From assembly GCA_963792405.1 (NCBI GenBank), contig CAWBVU010000006.1:992001-1056000 (forward strand): a stretch of DNA of 64,000 nt, read 5' to 3'. This document shows, piece after piece, positions 16,939 through 26,925 of this stretch; positions within the stretch are counted from its first letter, which is position 1; each line of letters starts with the position of its first letter. This stretch comes from SZUA-442 sp963792405 (GTDB taxonomy: Bacteria; Actinomycetota; Acidimicrobiia; Spongiisociales; UBA5794). Position numbers and translations under genes: made by a program. The notes under the pieces were generated by a model. The model was not told the origin of the DNA. It made no database searches and was given only the letters and a program-made list of their open reading frames with translations.

Positions 16939-17349
16939 ATGAAGGCACGCTCCCTCGATCAACTCCTCGCCGAGGCTCGGGGCCGTCTCGATCGCGTCCC
17001 ACCCCAGCGCCTCGACGCGGAGGTCGAGAATGGCGCACTCGTCGTCGACATCCGCGATTCGGCGCTGCGCACCACGCAGGGAGACCTTCCCGGTGCCGTG
17101 GTGATCGACCTCACGGTGCTCGAGTGGCGTCTCGCCCCGTCGAGCGCACACCGCTCGTTCGACATCGGGCCGGGCCAGAAGGTGATCCTGGTGTGCAGTG
17201 AGGGATACAGCTCATCGCTCGCGGCCGCACGGCTCCAGGACCTCGGCGTCGACGGAGCGACCGATCTCGAAGGCGGATTCACGGCATGGAACGCGCAGCA
17301 CTCACACCCCGGGACCCCGTTCGGCGACGTCTCCGATCCCTCGCGTTGA
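16939..17349 (+). CDS. Rhodanese-like domain protein
   Basis: A 136-residue single-domain rhodanese starting at ATG 16939. The first motif VVDIRDS, the active-site loop CSEGYSSSLAA with the sulfur-carrying cysteine, and the final DLEGGFTAW are all present, so sulfur transfer is plausible; the acceptor is unknown. It is divergent from the DUF222 gene and convergent with the SH3-domain gene. Confidence 0.9.
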   Translation: MKARSLDQLLAEARGRLDRVPPQRLDAEVENGALVVDIRDSALRTTQGDLPGAVVIDLTVLEWRLAPSSAHRSFDIGPGQKVILVCSEGYSSSLAAARLQDLGVDGATDLEGGFTAWNAQHSHPGTPFGDVSDPSR

Positions 17350-17415
17350 GCCGACCGCGCCCGTGGACGTGGACCCCGGTGCCGCTCACCCGGGAAGGCA
17401 TCTGGTGTCGCGGGA

Positions 17416-17760
17416 TCATGGGCGTCCCGTGTCCAACACCTCGACCGGTATCCAGCCCTCGTCTCCTGAGGCAGCCCGGCACCACCACCAGCCGCTCTCG
17501 TCGTCCCTCTCGAGCACCTCCACCTCGTCGCCGGGTTCGACGGCGATCTCCGTCGTGTCGTAGCGCACGTCCACGACCGCCTCCGGCCTGTCCGCGGTCA
17601 GGTGTCGCTCCGGCACCCACCCGCTCCCTTGCGCGGTGGTCACGAAGACGAACGCAGGCCACTCGATGCTTCGCTCCCTGACCGTCACGACATCGCCGAC
17701 CTCGACGACCAGCGGGGGACGATCCGGGATCCGATGGGGACGATCCACGCGGGCTCTCAC
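17416..17760 (-). CDS. Tandem SH3-domain protein
   Basis: A 114-residue protein from GTG 17760 made of two SH3-like barrels. Each has the hydrophobic GD(V/E)V start and a tryptophan-rich end (GSGWVPERHL; SGWWWCRAASGDEGWIP). There is no signal peptide, so it is probably cytoplasmic and binds a protein or peptide partner. It lies just upstream of dnaE2 in gene order but on the same strand after it, with 87 bp between, so co-transcription with dnaE2 is possible. Confidence 0.8.
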   Translation of the reverse strand: MRARVDRPHRIPDRPPLVVEVGDVVTVRERSIEWPAFVFVTTAQGSGWVPERHLTADRPEAVVDVRYDTTEIAVEPGDEVEVLERDDESGWWWCRAASGDEGWIPVEVLDTGRP

Positions 17761-17847
17761 ATCCCCACGCTACCGATCGCTGCGTCGCGCCTCACCGGAA
17801 TTCGTGGAAGGCGAGCTGGGCATGGCCATCGAGCGTCGACCATCGCC

Positions 17848-20800
17848 TCATCGGAAGTCACGGGACGGGATGACCGGCGCGGGCCACTCCTCCATCCTGT
17901 TGGCCACGAGGTTGGTGACGCCATCCCGATACTCGAGCACGCCCTTGACGACCATGCCGATCGCCTTCCTGGCGATCTCGTAGTTGGCCTCCCACACCGG
18001 TGGCATGACGACCACGTTCACGATCCCCGTCTCGTCCTCGAGGTTGAGGAAGCGGACGCCGTTGGCGGTCTCGGGACGCTGGCGATGGGTCACGACACCC
18101 GCCACCTGCACCTGCGCATGGTGTTTCCTCAGGCGGAGCGCATCGGCCGCCCGCAGGACCCCCCGCTCGTCGAGCTGCTCCCTGATGAAGGTCACGGGGT
18201 GGATGAGCGAGATGCCGGTGGACCACAGGTCCGCCTGCATCCTCTCCGGACCATCCATCGCGGGGAGGGTCGGCGTGCGGGCTGCGTCCTCCAGCCGGAG
18301 CCGATCGGGGCCGAGCTGGGCGAGCGCCCCCGCCTGCCACATCCCCTCCCTCTTGCCATACCCCAACGAGGCGAAGGCATCCGCGGCCGCCAACCCCTCG
18401 TGGGCGTCCACCGACACACCCGTCCGCTGGGCGAAATCCTCCAGCGAGGCGAATGACCCGCCGGTGAACCTCGCCGCCTCGATACGGGTGATCTCCGCCT
18501 CACCGAGGTTCCTGACATATCGGAGCCCCAGGCGGAGGGCGACGGCACTGCGCATCGGATCATCGGCGGCACCCCTCCCCCGCCTCCACGCCATCCCGAG
18601 GTACTCCGCGAGGTCATCGGAATCGGCGTCATGGGGCTCGATCGTGCAGTCATGGGCGGAGGCGTTCACGTCGGGCTGCAGCACGATCACCCCGTGGTGC
18701 TGGGCATCGGCCACGAGCGTGTTGGGCGAATAGAACCCCATCGGCTGGGCGTTGAGCAGGCCGGCGAAGAACTCCGCCGGCCAGTGGTACTTCAACCACG
18801 ACGCCGCGTACACGATGTAGGCGAACGACACGGAGTGCGATTCGGGGAAGCCGAACGAGGCGAACCCCTGCAGCTTCTCCCAGAGCTCGTCCGCCGCCGT
18901 ACCGGTGATGCCCTTCCCCGCCATGCCCTCGTAGACCTCGTCGCGGAGCTTTGCCATCTCCTCGTCCGAGCGCTTGTGGGTCATCGCCTGGCGCAGCCTG
19001 TCGGATTGGCCCGGGGTGAACCCCGCGCACACCCTGGCGAGCTCCATGAGCTGTTCCTGGAAGATCGGGACACCGAGGGTCTTGCGCAGGATGGGTTCCG
19101 CAGCCGGATGCAGGTAGTGGACCGGCTCCTCACCGTTGCGCCTGCGCAGGTACGGGTGCACCGATTGCCCCTGGATCGGCCCCGGACGGATGAGGGCGAC
19201 CTCGACGGCGAGGTCGTAGAAGGTCCGGGGCTTCATGCGCGGAAGGGTCGCCATCTGGGCACGTGACTCCACCTGGAACACCCCCACCGTGTCGGCGCGT
19301 GTCAGCATCTCGTAGATCACCGGCTCCTGGGGGATGGTCGCGAGGTCGACATCGATGCCGTGCGCCTCGGCGATGGCATCGACGGACAGATGGAGCGCGT
19401 TCAGCGCCCCGAGCGCCAGGAGGTCGAACTTGACGACACCCATCGCCGCCGTGTCGTTCTTGTCCCACTGGAGGACGGAACGGTCCTCCATCCTCCCCCA
19501 CTCCATGGGGACGATCTCCCACAGGGGTCGCTTCGTCACGACCATGCCGCCCGAGTGGATGCCGAGGTGCCGGGGGAATCCGTCGAGGCGGTAGCACACG
19601 TCGTAGATGTGGTCGGCGGTGAGCCCTGCGGGGAGTTCGACGACCTCGCGTAGCACCTTGGGTGATCGATGGTCGAGGTACTTGGTGAGGGCGTTGACCT
19701 GCGCCTGGGTCAGCCCGAAGGCCTTGCCGACGTCCTGGAGGACGGACCGCGCCCGATACGTGATGACATTGGCCACCATCGCTGCACGCTCCCTCCCATA
19801 CCTCCGATAGCAGTACTGGATGACCTCCTCGCGGCGCTCGGCCTCGAAGTCGATGTCGATGTCGGGTGGCCTGCCCCGCTCGTGGGAGAGGAACCGTTCG
19901 AAGGGCAGCCCGAGGCGAATGGGGTCGACCCTCGTGAGGTCGATGCACCGGCACACGGCGGAGTCGGCTCCCGAGCCGCGTATCTGGCAGTAGATGTCCC
20001 GCGAGCGGGCGAAATGCACGATGTCCCACGCCACGAGGAAGAACCCAGCGAACCCCAATTCCCTGATGACCCCGAGCTCGTGCTCGAGCCTCCTCCGTGC
20101 CCTGGGATCGATCCCCTCCTCGCTTCCCGGGTACACCTTCCTCGCGCCCTCGTAGACGAGATGGGCGAGGTACTCGTCCTCAGTGGTGAACGAGCCCGGC
20201 ATCGGGAAGTCGGGGAGCTGTGGTGCGAGGAGGTCGAGGTCGAAGGCGAGGGCCCTGCCGAGCTCCGCCGCACGCTCCACCGCCCCCGGGTAGCGGCGGA
20301 ACCGGTCGGCCATCTCGTCCGGGGTGCGCAGATGTCGCAGGTCGGTCGCCGGACGGAAGCCATCCTGCTCGTCGAGCGACCGTCTCCCGCCGATCGCCGC
20401 GAGCACCTCGGCGAGGTCGGCGTCGTGGCGGTGGGCGTAGTGCACGTTGTTCGTGGCCACGGTGGGGATGTGCAGCCGCATGCCCACCTCGGCCAGGACG
20501 TCGTTGCGCAGGTCGTCCTCCGGCATCCCGTGGTGCGTCAGCTCGATGTGGAACCGGTCCCCGAAGACGTCCCTCATCCTCGCCGCCCCACGAAGGGCCC
20601 CGGCGAGGTCCCCGTCGGTCGCCGCCCTCGGCACGGCACCCTGCCAGCATCCCGACAGCGCCACCAGGTTCCCGTCCCTCGCCGCCTCGTCGAGGTCGCG
20701 GTAGCTGTACTGCGGCTCGTCCTTCCTGCCCCGATACTGGCCCCTCGTGACGAACCTGCTGATGGCCGCATACCCGGAGGGATCGGGAGCCAGCAGGACG

Positions 20801-21170
20801 AGGTGGTCGGTCGGTGCGACCTCGACGGGCTTGGTGCCGTGCATCCTCCTGATGCGCCCACGCCTCGTGACGTCCCCCTGCCCCGTCGTCGCCACCCCGT
20901 CGGACGACGGCTCCATGACGTCCGACACGGCTCGATCGGCATCGGCGGGGGCATCCCTCGGCATCCCCACTTCGGTGCCGTAGACCACGGGAAGCCCGAT
21001 ACGGCCGGCATGGGCATGGACCTGGACGGCGCCTCGAAAACCATCGTGATCGGTCACGGCGAGGGCGTCGTACCCCAACTCTGCCGCCCGCTCGACGATC
21101 TCCCCCGCCCACGAAGCCCCGTCGAGAAACGAGTAGTTCGTGTGGCGTGCAGCTCGGCGTACCGTGACAT
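17848..21170 (-). CDS. dnaE2: Error-prone DNA polymerase III alpha subunit DnaE2, with a 5' frameshift
   Basis: About 1,100 residues: N-terminal PHP domain (YSFLDGAS, AVTDHDG), the polymerase palm with catalytic aspartates in PDIDIDF, a GSGADSAVC finger motif, helix-hairpin-helix and OB regions. DnaE2 carries out SOS translesion synthesis with ImuA and ImuB. The natural start is ATG 21170, directly below the LexA box. It reads MSRYAELHA, but the canonical continuation HTNYSFLDGAS is in another frame: one base is missing near 21144-21146. As sequenced, translation from that ATG would stop after 38 codons, while the rest of the gene is intact. A long open frame running upstream through the LexA box is not a credible start. 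Confidence 0.92.
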
Positions 21171-21176
21171 CCGACC

Positions 21177-21200
21177 ATCCTAATCGAACACATGTTCGAT
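21177..21200 (-). promoter_or_regulatory. LexA/SOS box and -10 element of dnaE2
   Basis: ATCGAACACATGTTCGAT at 21183-21200 is the actinobacterial LexA operator (TCGAAC-N4-GTTCGA). Reading toward dnaE2 it is followed at once by TAGGAT (21177-21182), a good -10 hexamer. A start seven bases on would fall on the ATG at 21170, implying a leaderless message. The arrangement is repeated almost base for base in front of imuA. Confidence 0.92.
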
Positions 21201-21319
21201 CGGAGTGAGGTGGTGGGGCGGCAGACGCAGCGTCTTCCATCGGACCATCCGGCGGGCTCCGATGCGAGACACGCCGGGTTTGCAGCCACCCACCGGTCAC
21301 CGTATCGTCCTTTGTCACT

Positions 21320-21943
21320 ATGGAACACGCAGCTGGGCAACCGCGTGGAGGAACGGCCGTCCTGGTCACGCGCGAGGTGCGATGGTTCCAGGAAGGGCCG
21401 CTCCCCGACGCGGTGCTCGAGTGGTTCCTCACCCCCGAGTGTGAGGACGAGCAGCGTGTCGACCACTACGACCTCGATGCCGCGCTCCGCGGCTCAGGGG
21501 TCAAGTACCGCAACGAGACGTCGCTCGACGCCAAGTTCAAGCTCGCTCACGTGGGACTGATCGAGCTGTCCGCAGAGGTCGTCGGGAACGTCGACGACTG
21601 GGTGAAGGTGAGCACCCTGCTCGATCGGCAGCACTCGCCCACCGGACCCCAATACGCCCCCGTCAGGAAGTCCCTCCACACGAGGCGCTACGTCATCCCT
21701 GGCACCACGGGCGCCACGACGAGCGGATGCGACGTCGAACTCGTGGGCGTGGACTACGGTTCGGCCTCTGCCTGGTCCCTGTGCCTCGAGACCTTCGGGC
21801 CTCCCGAACGAAGAGCCGATGCCCTCGACGCCGGCGTGAAGGGCCTCATCAACGAGACTCCGCTCCCCCGTGGCCTCTCGCTGGGACGGCGTGACAGTTA
21901 CGGCTACGTCACATGGCTCACTCGCCTCGCGACCGCTGCGTGA
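21320..21943 (+). CDS. Hypothetical protein, possibly CYTH-like
   Basis: A 207-residue soluble protein of unrecognised family, divergent from dnaE2. It has alternating-charge strands that recall triphosphate tunnel (CYTH) enzymes: TREVRWF near the start, GVKYRN, DAKFKL, DDWVKVST, CDVELVGV and SLCLETFG. That resemblance is by eye and weak; the classic ExExK motif is not clear. The start at ATG 21320 is the only early one. The 149 bp between it and dnaE2 holds the LexA box, so possible SOS co-regulation cannot be excluded. Confidence 0.6.
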   Translation: MEHAAGQPRGGTAVLVTREVRWFQEGPLPDAVLEWFLTPECEDEQRVDHYDLDAALRGSGVKYRNETSLDAKFKLAHVGLIELSAEVVGNVDDWVKVSTLLDRQHSPTGPQYAPVRKSLHTRRYVIPGTTGATTSGCDVELVGVDYGSASAWSLCLETFGPPERRADALDAGVKGLINETPLPRGLSLGRRDSYGYVTWLTRLATAA

Positions 21944-22024
21944 AGATCCGAGCGCGCCGGGTTCGATGTCTCGCCACTCGGGCGTTCCGGTACTACGGTT
22001 GACACAGCAGCCACAGGACGATCG

Positions 22025-22228
22025 ATGAGCGACAACGACAACGTACGGCCCACCGAGGAGATCTACCTCGAACTCGAGGATCTGCAGGAAGCCGCGCAGG
22101 AACTGGGTGACGCGACCGGGGATGAACCCGCTCCGGTGACCAGCGAGGACGACCCGACCGGGATCAAGGCCCGCATCGCGAAACTCCGGGCGATGCTCGC
22201 GGACCGCGGCGCACCGCTCGACGAATGA
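22025..22228 (+). CDS. Small acidic hypothetical protein
   Basis: A 67-residue acidic, mostly helical protein (EEIYLELEDLQEAAQEL; KARIAKLRAMLADRG) with a low-complexity middle. No family recognised. It starts at ATG 22025 shortly after CACAGGACG. It stands between the CYTH-like gene and the ACT-domain gene on the same strand. Confidence 0.55.
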   Translation: MSDNDNVRPTEEIYLELEDLQEAAQELGDATGDEPAPVTSEDDPTGIKARIAKLRAMLADRGAPLDE

Positions 22229-22316
22229 CAACCGGCGCCCCCTCCGCCCTCGTCACGCCTCGCCATCGCTCGACAGTGCACGGCGCGGTCGATCCGCAAC
22301 GCGTAGGATTCGTTCT

Positions 22317-22697
22317 ATGACAGAGTTCTCCGTGACGCTCGCCAACCGGCCAGGTCAGCTCGCACACCTCGCACGGATCCTCGCCGATGCCTCCGTCGAA
22401 TTGGAGGCATTCGCCGCGGTCGCCGACGACGGGCAGAGCCACGTCCGCTTCGTCGTGCTCTCGGCGCCCACGGCAAGGAGGGCGCTGTCCGCCGCGGGCA
22501 TGGACTTCCATGAGCGGGACGTCCTCGACACGTTCCTCCCCCGGGGACTCGAAGCCCTCTCGCATACGGCGGAGGCCCTCGCGAACGCCGGCGTGAACAT
22601 CGACTCGATGTACCTGCTGCACACCCGCTCCGAGGGCTTCCACTTCGCGGTCACCGTGGACGACACCGACAACGCCTCAGGCGCACTCGCAGGCTGA
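22317..22697 (+). CDS. Tandem ACT-domain protein
   Basis: A 126-residue protein with two ACT domains: the first begins FSVTLANRPGQLAHLARILADA, shortened here to its RPGQLA turn, the second includes LSHTAEALANAGVNIDSMY. ACT pairs bind amino acids and regulate enzymes or transcription. Standing alone, it probably senses an amino acid for an unidentified partner. It converges with dxs. Confidence 0.85.
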   Translation: MTEFSVTLANRPGQLAHLARILADASVELEAFAAVADDGQSHVRFVVLSAPTARRALSAAGMDFHERDVLDTFLPRGLEALSHTAEALANAGVNIDSMYLLHTRSEGFHFAVTVDDTDNASGALAG

Positions 22698-22755
22698 GGC
22701 GGCCGAGAACTCCCTCCGCCCCGTCATCGGGCCTCCGCGATCGGGATCCCCGCGA

Positions 22756-24633
22756 TCACGCCACGGGCGCGGATCGCGAGACATCCTCGGCGTCGGCTCG
22801 CACACCCATGGCCGCACGCGTCGACGCCGCGATCCCCGGCCCATCGAGGCCGAGCCGTGAGAGGATCACGTCGGGATCGGCATGGGGGATGTACTCGATC
22901 GGGACACCGAGGACCGCCACCTTCGCCTCGGTGCCCAAGGCCTTGAGCTCCATCTCGATACTCGTGCCCGCGCCCCCTTCACGGAAGCCGTCCTCCACCG
23001 TGACCACGACGCTGTGCGAGGCCGCGTCCGCGAGCATGACCGGATCGAGGGGTTTCACCACACGGGGATCCCACACCGTCACGTCGATGCCGTCCGTGGA
23101 GAGCAGCTCCGCCGCCTCGAGGCATGCCTCGAGCATCTTGCCGACGCCGATGAGGCAGACCGACCCGTCGCCTTGACGCGCCTTCCTGCCTGACAGGCCC
23201 TCACCCACCTGATCGTCGTCCACCATCACGGCGTGCGTCTTCGGCCACCTGATGGCGACCGGCCCATCACACAGCTCGACGGCATCGATCATCATCGTCT
23301 GGAGTTCCTGGTACGACGAGGGGGCGAACACCGTCATGTTCGGGACCTTCATGCACAGGACCATGTCGAGGACGCCGTGATGTGACGGCCCGTCGTCGCC
23401 TGTCACCCCTGCCCGATCCAGACCGAGGACGATGTGCTGGCCGTGGAGGCCCGCGTCGAGGTTGAGCTGGTCGAAGGCCCTCGTGAGAAACGTCGAGTAG
23501 ACCGCGAACACGGGCACCATGCCAGCCATGGCCATGCCGGTGGCCATCGTGACGGCGTGTTGCTCGGCGATGCCGACGTCGAAGCACCGGTCCGGGAATC
23601 GCTCGCCGAACGCCAGGACGCCGGTGGAATCCGGCATGGCCGCCGTGACGGCGACCACCTCGGGATGGGTCTCCCCCAGCTTGCAGAGCGAGTCCATGAA
23701 GGCGGCCGTGTAGCTGCCGGGCTTGATCGAGCCCGTGTCGTGCATGAGCTTGATCGAGTCGTTCTCTGCGGGTGCGTACCCCCTCCCCTTCTGGGTGAGC
23801 ACATGCACCACCTTGGGTCCGTCGAACTGCGCCGCGTTGCGCAGGGCGTTCTCCACCGCCTCGACGTCGTGACCATCGAACGGTCCCAGATACCGGATGC
23901 CGAGATCCTCGAAGAACGCGGGCGGCTCCCACATCTCACGAACGGCGGCCTTCGTGGCGCCGATTCCCCGCTCGGCCAGGCCACCGACGAGGGGAAGGCT
24001 CCGCGCGAACCGCTCCATCCGGCGCTGCCGCTGCATGTACACGGGGTTGGCCCTGATCTTGGCGAGGCTGTCGGAGAGCTTCGACACGGTCGGTGCGTAC
24101 GACCGTCCGTTGTCGTTGAGGATGATCGTGACCGCGCTGCCGCTGTGGCCGAGGTTGTTGAGTCCCTCGTACGCCATGCCCCCGGTCATCGACCCGTCCC
24201 CGATGACCGCAACGACGTGGCCCGCCTCGTCCCCGTCCCGCAGGTTGCGACCCGTCGCGATGCCGTGGGCGTAGGACAGCACGGTGCTGGCGTGGCTGTT
24301 CTCGATCACATCGTGGGGCGACTCCGCTCGATTCGGGTAGCCGCTGAGCCCACCCTCCTTGCGGAGTCGGTCGAAGCCATCCTTCCGGCCCGTGACGATC
24401 TTGTGCACGTAGGCCTGATGCCCGGTGTCCCACAGGATGATGTCCTTGGGTGAGTCGAAGACGCGGTGGAGGGCCAGCGTGAGCTCGACGGCCCCGAGAT
24501 TCGAGCCGAGGTGGCCTCCGTTCTCGTTCACGGCGTCGACGATGAAGGACCGGATCTCGTCGGCGAGGACGTCGAGCTCTTCATAGCTGAGATCCCTGAG
24601 GTCGGCAGGGCTCTCGATCCGTTCGAGGTACAT
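22756..24633 (-). CDS. dxs: 1-deoxy-D-xylulose-5-phosphate synthase
   Basis: A 625-residue thiamine-diphosphate enzyme, first step of the non-mevalonate isoprenoid pathway (pyruvate plus glyceraldehyde 3-phosphate). Seen: HLGSNLGAVELTLALH, WDTGHQAYVHKI, the cofactor motif GDGSMTGGMAYEGLN, NDNGRSYAPT, and in the second half DVGIAEQHAVTMATG with the catalytic glutamate. Start ATG 24633 (MYLERIESPADLR) matches the family's usual beginning; the open frame upstream is non-coding. As a ThDP enzyme it depends on the thiamine system encoded 21 kb away. Confidence 0.97.
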   Translation of the reverse strand: MYLERIESPADLRDLSYEELDVLADEIRSFIVDAVNENGGHLGSNLGAVELTLALHRVFDSPKDIILWDTGHQAYVHKIVTGRKDGFDRLRKEGGLSGYPNRAESPHDVIENSHASTVLSYAHGIATGRNLRDGDEAGHVVAVIGDGSMTGGMAYEGLNNLGHSGSAVTIILNDNGRSYAPTVSKLSDSLAKIRANPVYMQRQRRMERFARSLPLVGGLAERGIGATKAAVREMWEPPAFFEDLGIRYLGPFDGHDVEAVENALRNAAQFDGPKVVHVLTQKGRGYAPAENDSIKLMHDTGSIKPGSYTAAFMDSLCKLGETHPEVVAVTAAMPDSTGVLAFGERFPDRCFDVGIAEQHAVTMATGMAMAGMVPVFAVYSTFLTRAFDQLNLDAGLHGQHIVLGLDRAGVTGDDGPSHHGVLDMVLCMKVPNMTVFAPSSYQELQTMMIDAVELCDGPVAIRWPKTHAVMVDDDQVGEGLSGRKARQGDGSVCLIGVGKMLEACLEAAELLSTDGIDVTVWDPRVVKPLDPVMLADAASHSVVVTVEDGFREGGAGTSIEMELKALGTEAKVAVLGVPIEYIPHADPDVILSRLGLDGPGIAASTRAAMGVRADAEDVSRSAPVA

Positions 24634-24835
24634 GCGGCGGTGTCCGTGGTCCAGTGTCGTCGCCGCACCACGCGGCGTGCTCGTAGGGTAGCCCCCTGCC
24701 CCCCGGAACTCCCGCGAGTGCAGCGACGGGAAGCTGCCGCCCGGACCGAGCAGCGAACTGCGGGTCGTATCCCATGGAGGGACAGCGCGCACGAGGATCG
24801 GTAGCCTCTCACGCGACCCTCGGAGGTGACACGGC

Positions 24836-25843
24836 ATGGCCCTTGGCTTCGGATTGCTGTCTGCGCAGCGCACGGCGGATGACCCGCGGACGTGGGAGGA
24901 CAGGTACGACGAATCACTCGAACTGTCCGCCCATCTCGAGGAGGTCGGCTACGGATCGGTCTGGACGACAGAGCACCATTTCGTCGACGACGGATACATG
25001 CCGTCGCTCCTCGTGACATCCGCCGCCATCGCCGCCCGCACCTCCACGATCGACATCGGCACCGGTGTCGTCCTCGCCCCCCTCCACGACCCGCTCCGGC
25101 TCGCCGAGGACGCCGCGACCGTGCAGGCGATCGCCAAGGGGCGCCTCATCCTCGGCCTCGGACTCGGGTGGTCCACGACGGAGTTCGCCGCGCTGGGGGT
25201 CGACATCTCCGACCGAGGGCGGTCGATGACCGAGATCCTCCAGATCCTCCCGAAGGCATGGACGGGCGAGCCGTTCAGGTGGGAGGGCGACCTGTACCGG
25301 TACCCGGAGCTCGCCGTGCGCCCGGCTGCGGAGCGGCCCATCCCGATCGTGATCGGGGGAGGCGTCGACGCCGCGGTACGGAGGGCGGCACGGCTCGCAG
25401 ACGGCTTCTTCTCCAACGCATCGCCGTCGCGGTTCGCCGAACAGGTGCGCGTCGCCAACCAGGAGATGGAGCGGATCGGGCGCGACCCGAACACCTTCCG
25501 GTGGATCTACTACGCCGTGATGTACCCGGGACCGGTCGACGACATCATCGGCGCCGCGTGGCACCAGATGTGGAAGTACGCCGACATGGAGGCGTCGACG
25601 GCGCGGACCGGACTCGCTCCCACGCCACCGCTCACAGGCGACATGCATCCGAAGATCGCCAACCGCATCATCGGCGGGTCACCCGAGGCGATCCTCGACA
25701 CCCTGTCGCAGATCCGCGACCAGGTCGACGTGCCCGTCGAGTGGGTGGCCAGGAGCTACTTCCCCGAATTGGCCTACGACCGGCAGGTCGAGATCGTCGA
25801 CGAACTCGCCTCGAAGGTCCTGCCCTTCACGCCGACCGGCTGA
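24836..25843 (+). CDS. Luciferase-like (LLM) F420-dependent oxidoreductase
   Basis: A 335-residue TIM-barrel flavin/F420 oxidoreductase. Seen: GYGSVWTTEHHF, IDIGTGVVLAPLHDP, GRLILGLGLGW and a C-terminal GSPEAILDTL. F420 use is the norm for this family in actinobacteria; the substrate is unknown. A clear ribosome site (GGAGGTG) precedes ATG 24836. The gene is divergent from dxs. Confidence 0.9.
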   Translation: MALGFGLLSAQRTADDPRTWEDRYDESLELSAHLEEVGYGSVWTTEHHFVDDGYMPSLLVTSAAIAARTSTIDIGTGVVLAPLHDPLRLAEDAATVQAIAKGRLILGLGLGWSTTEFAALGVDISDRGRSMTEILQILPKAWTGEPFRWEGDLYRYPELAVRPAAERPIPIVIGGGVDAAVRRAARLADGFFSNASPSRFAEQVRVANQEMERIGRDPNTFRWIYYAVMYPGPVDDIIGAAWHQMWKYADMEASTARTGLAPTPPLTGDMHPKIANRIIGGSPEAILDTLSQIRDQVDVPVEWVARSYFPELAYDRQVEIVDELASKVLPFTPTG

Positions 25844-25935
25844 GAATTGCGCCGGGAGCCCCAACACGGCCGACCCGGAGCGTCTACGCGTCAGCACGAG
25901 TCCGAAAGGGTGTCGCCTCGACCGGAAGGGACGGC

Positions 25936-26916
25936 CTACAACGCGTCAACGGCGCTGAGCACCCATGCGACACCGTCGACGGGGTCCTCGATCCCGATGT
26001 GGAGGTTCCAGCCGCCGACGCGATCGCCGGGGTCCCAGAGGACCCATCGCAGCTCGTTCGCCTCCTCACCGAGGATCGACGGGTCCTCGGGGACGTCGTC
26101 GTACCCGAGCGCCTCGAGCACGACCCACCACGCGCCGGCACGCCCGGCAGGCGTTCCCCGGCGACGTCCGTGTCCGCCTCCACTCGCGCCTGCCCATGAC
26201 ATCGCCTCGAGCGCGGTCGCGGCGTCGACCTCCGCCATACGCACCCTGTGCGGACCGAGGGACCTGATGGCCTCCTCGATCGTCCCGTCGACCGTGACGA
26301 CCTCGGCCTTGCCGAGGCTGTCCTCCCACCACGGAAGCACGAGCCTCAGCAGCGCATCGCAGACGCCATCCTCGGCTTGTCGCTCTGCGGGATCCGGCAG
26401 GTCGGTCCACGCCATCTCGAGATCGAAGATGTCGTCGGGGAACACGGCGCGGTCCGATCGGTAGTCGGCGAGGGGGTAGGACGGCTCCCACGGCTGGAGG
26501 GTGACCGGGATCTGGAGGACGGCGGGGTCGATCTGGTCGTCGGTGACGGTGTCACCACGGATCGAACGCTCGTGGGCGACCATCGCCCGGATCGTCGGGA
26601 TGTCCAGGTGAGGCGAGAGGTCCTCCCAGGTGTGGGTCGACGCTGCGACCTCCCACAGCGGCCCCAGTGCGAAGCGGCCTCGCCCGTCCGCCATCACCGT
26701 GGCGGCATACGACGCGGGTCCCTCGAGCGCGAGCCGGTACTCGGCGAACTGGGCGACCGCCCACACCTGCTTGCCCCTCGTCACGGCTTCCTCACAGCGA
26801 TCCCTCAGGTCCACGAGGGCCTCCCAGTCGCGCTGCGCGCAGAGGCCATCGATCGCCCTCACCAGGGCGGCGAGATCGGAGGACTCGATCAGGGGGGCGA
26901 GAGTGTCGTCTGCCAC
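25936..26916 (-). CDS. Conserved-looking hypothetical protein
   Basis: A 326-residue cytoplasmic protein I do not recognise. The first 120 residues are helical (SDLAALVRAIDGLCAQRDWEAL) and resemble a repeat-type scaffold, the middle is proline/acidic, and the C-terminus is tryptophan-rich (WWVVLEALGYDD, RWVLWDPGDRVGGW). It starts nine bases after the end of the DUF429 gene on the same strand, so they form an operon; that gene's nuclease-like fold gives no clear hint to this one's role. Confidence 0.7.
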   Translation of the reverse strand: MADDTLAPLIESSDLAALVRAIDGLCAQRDWEALVDLRDRCEEAVTRGKQVWAVAQFAEYRLALEGPASYAATVMADGRGRFALGPLWEVAASTHTWEDLSPHLDIPTIRAMVAHERSIRGDTVTDDQIDPAVLQIPVTLQPWEPSYPLADYRSDRAVFPDDIFDLEMAWTDLPDPAERQAEDGVCDALLRLVLPWWEDSLGKAEVVTVDGTIEEAIRSLGPHRVRMAEVDAATALEAMSWAGASGGGHGRRRGTPAGRAGAWWVVLEALGYDDVPEDPSILGEEANELRWVLWDPGDRVGGWNLHIGIEDPVDGVAWVLSAVDAL

Positions 26917-26925
26917 GTCGCGACC

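Noticed and set aside
19669..21183. 504-codon plus-strand frame inside dnaE2
   Set aside because: Antisense to recognised polymerase motifs; low-complexity composition and no domain.
21171..21432. Upstream extension of the dnaE2 frame through the LexA box
   Set aside because: It contains the operator and promoter, and the canonical N-terminus begins at ATG 21170 in another frame.
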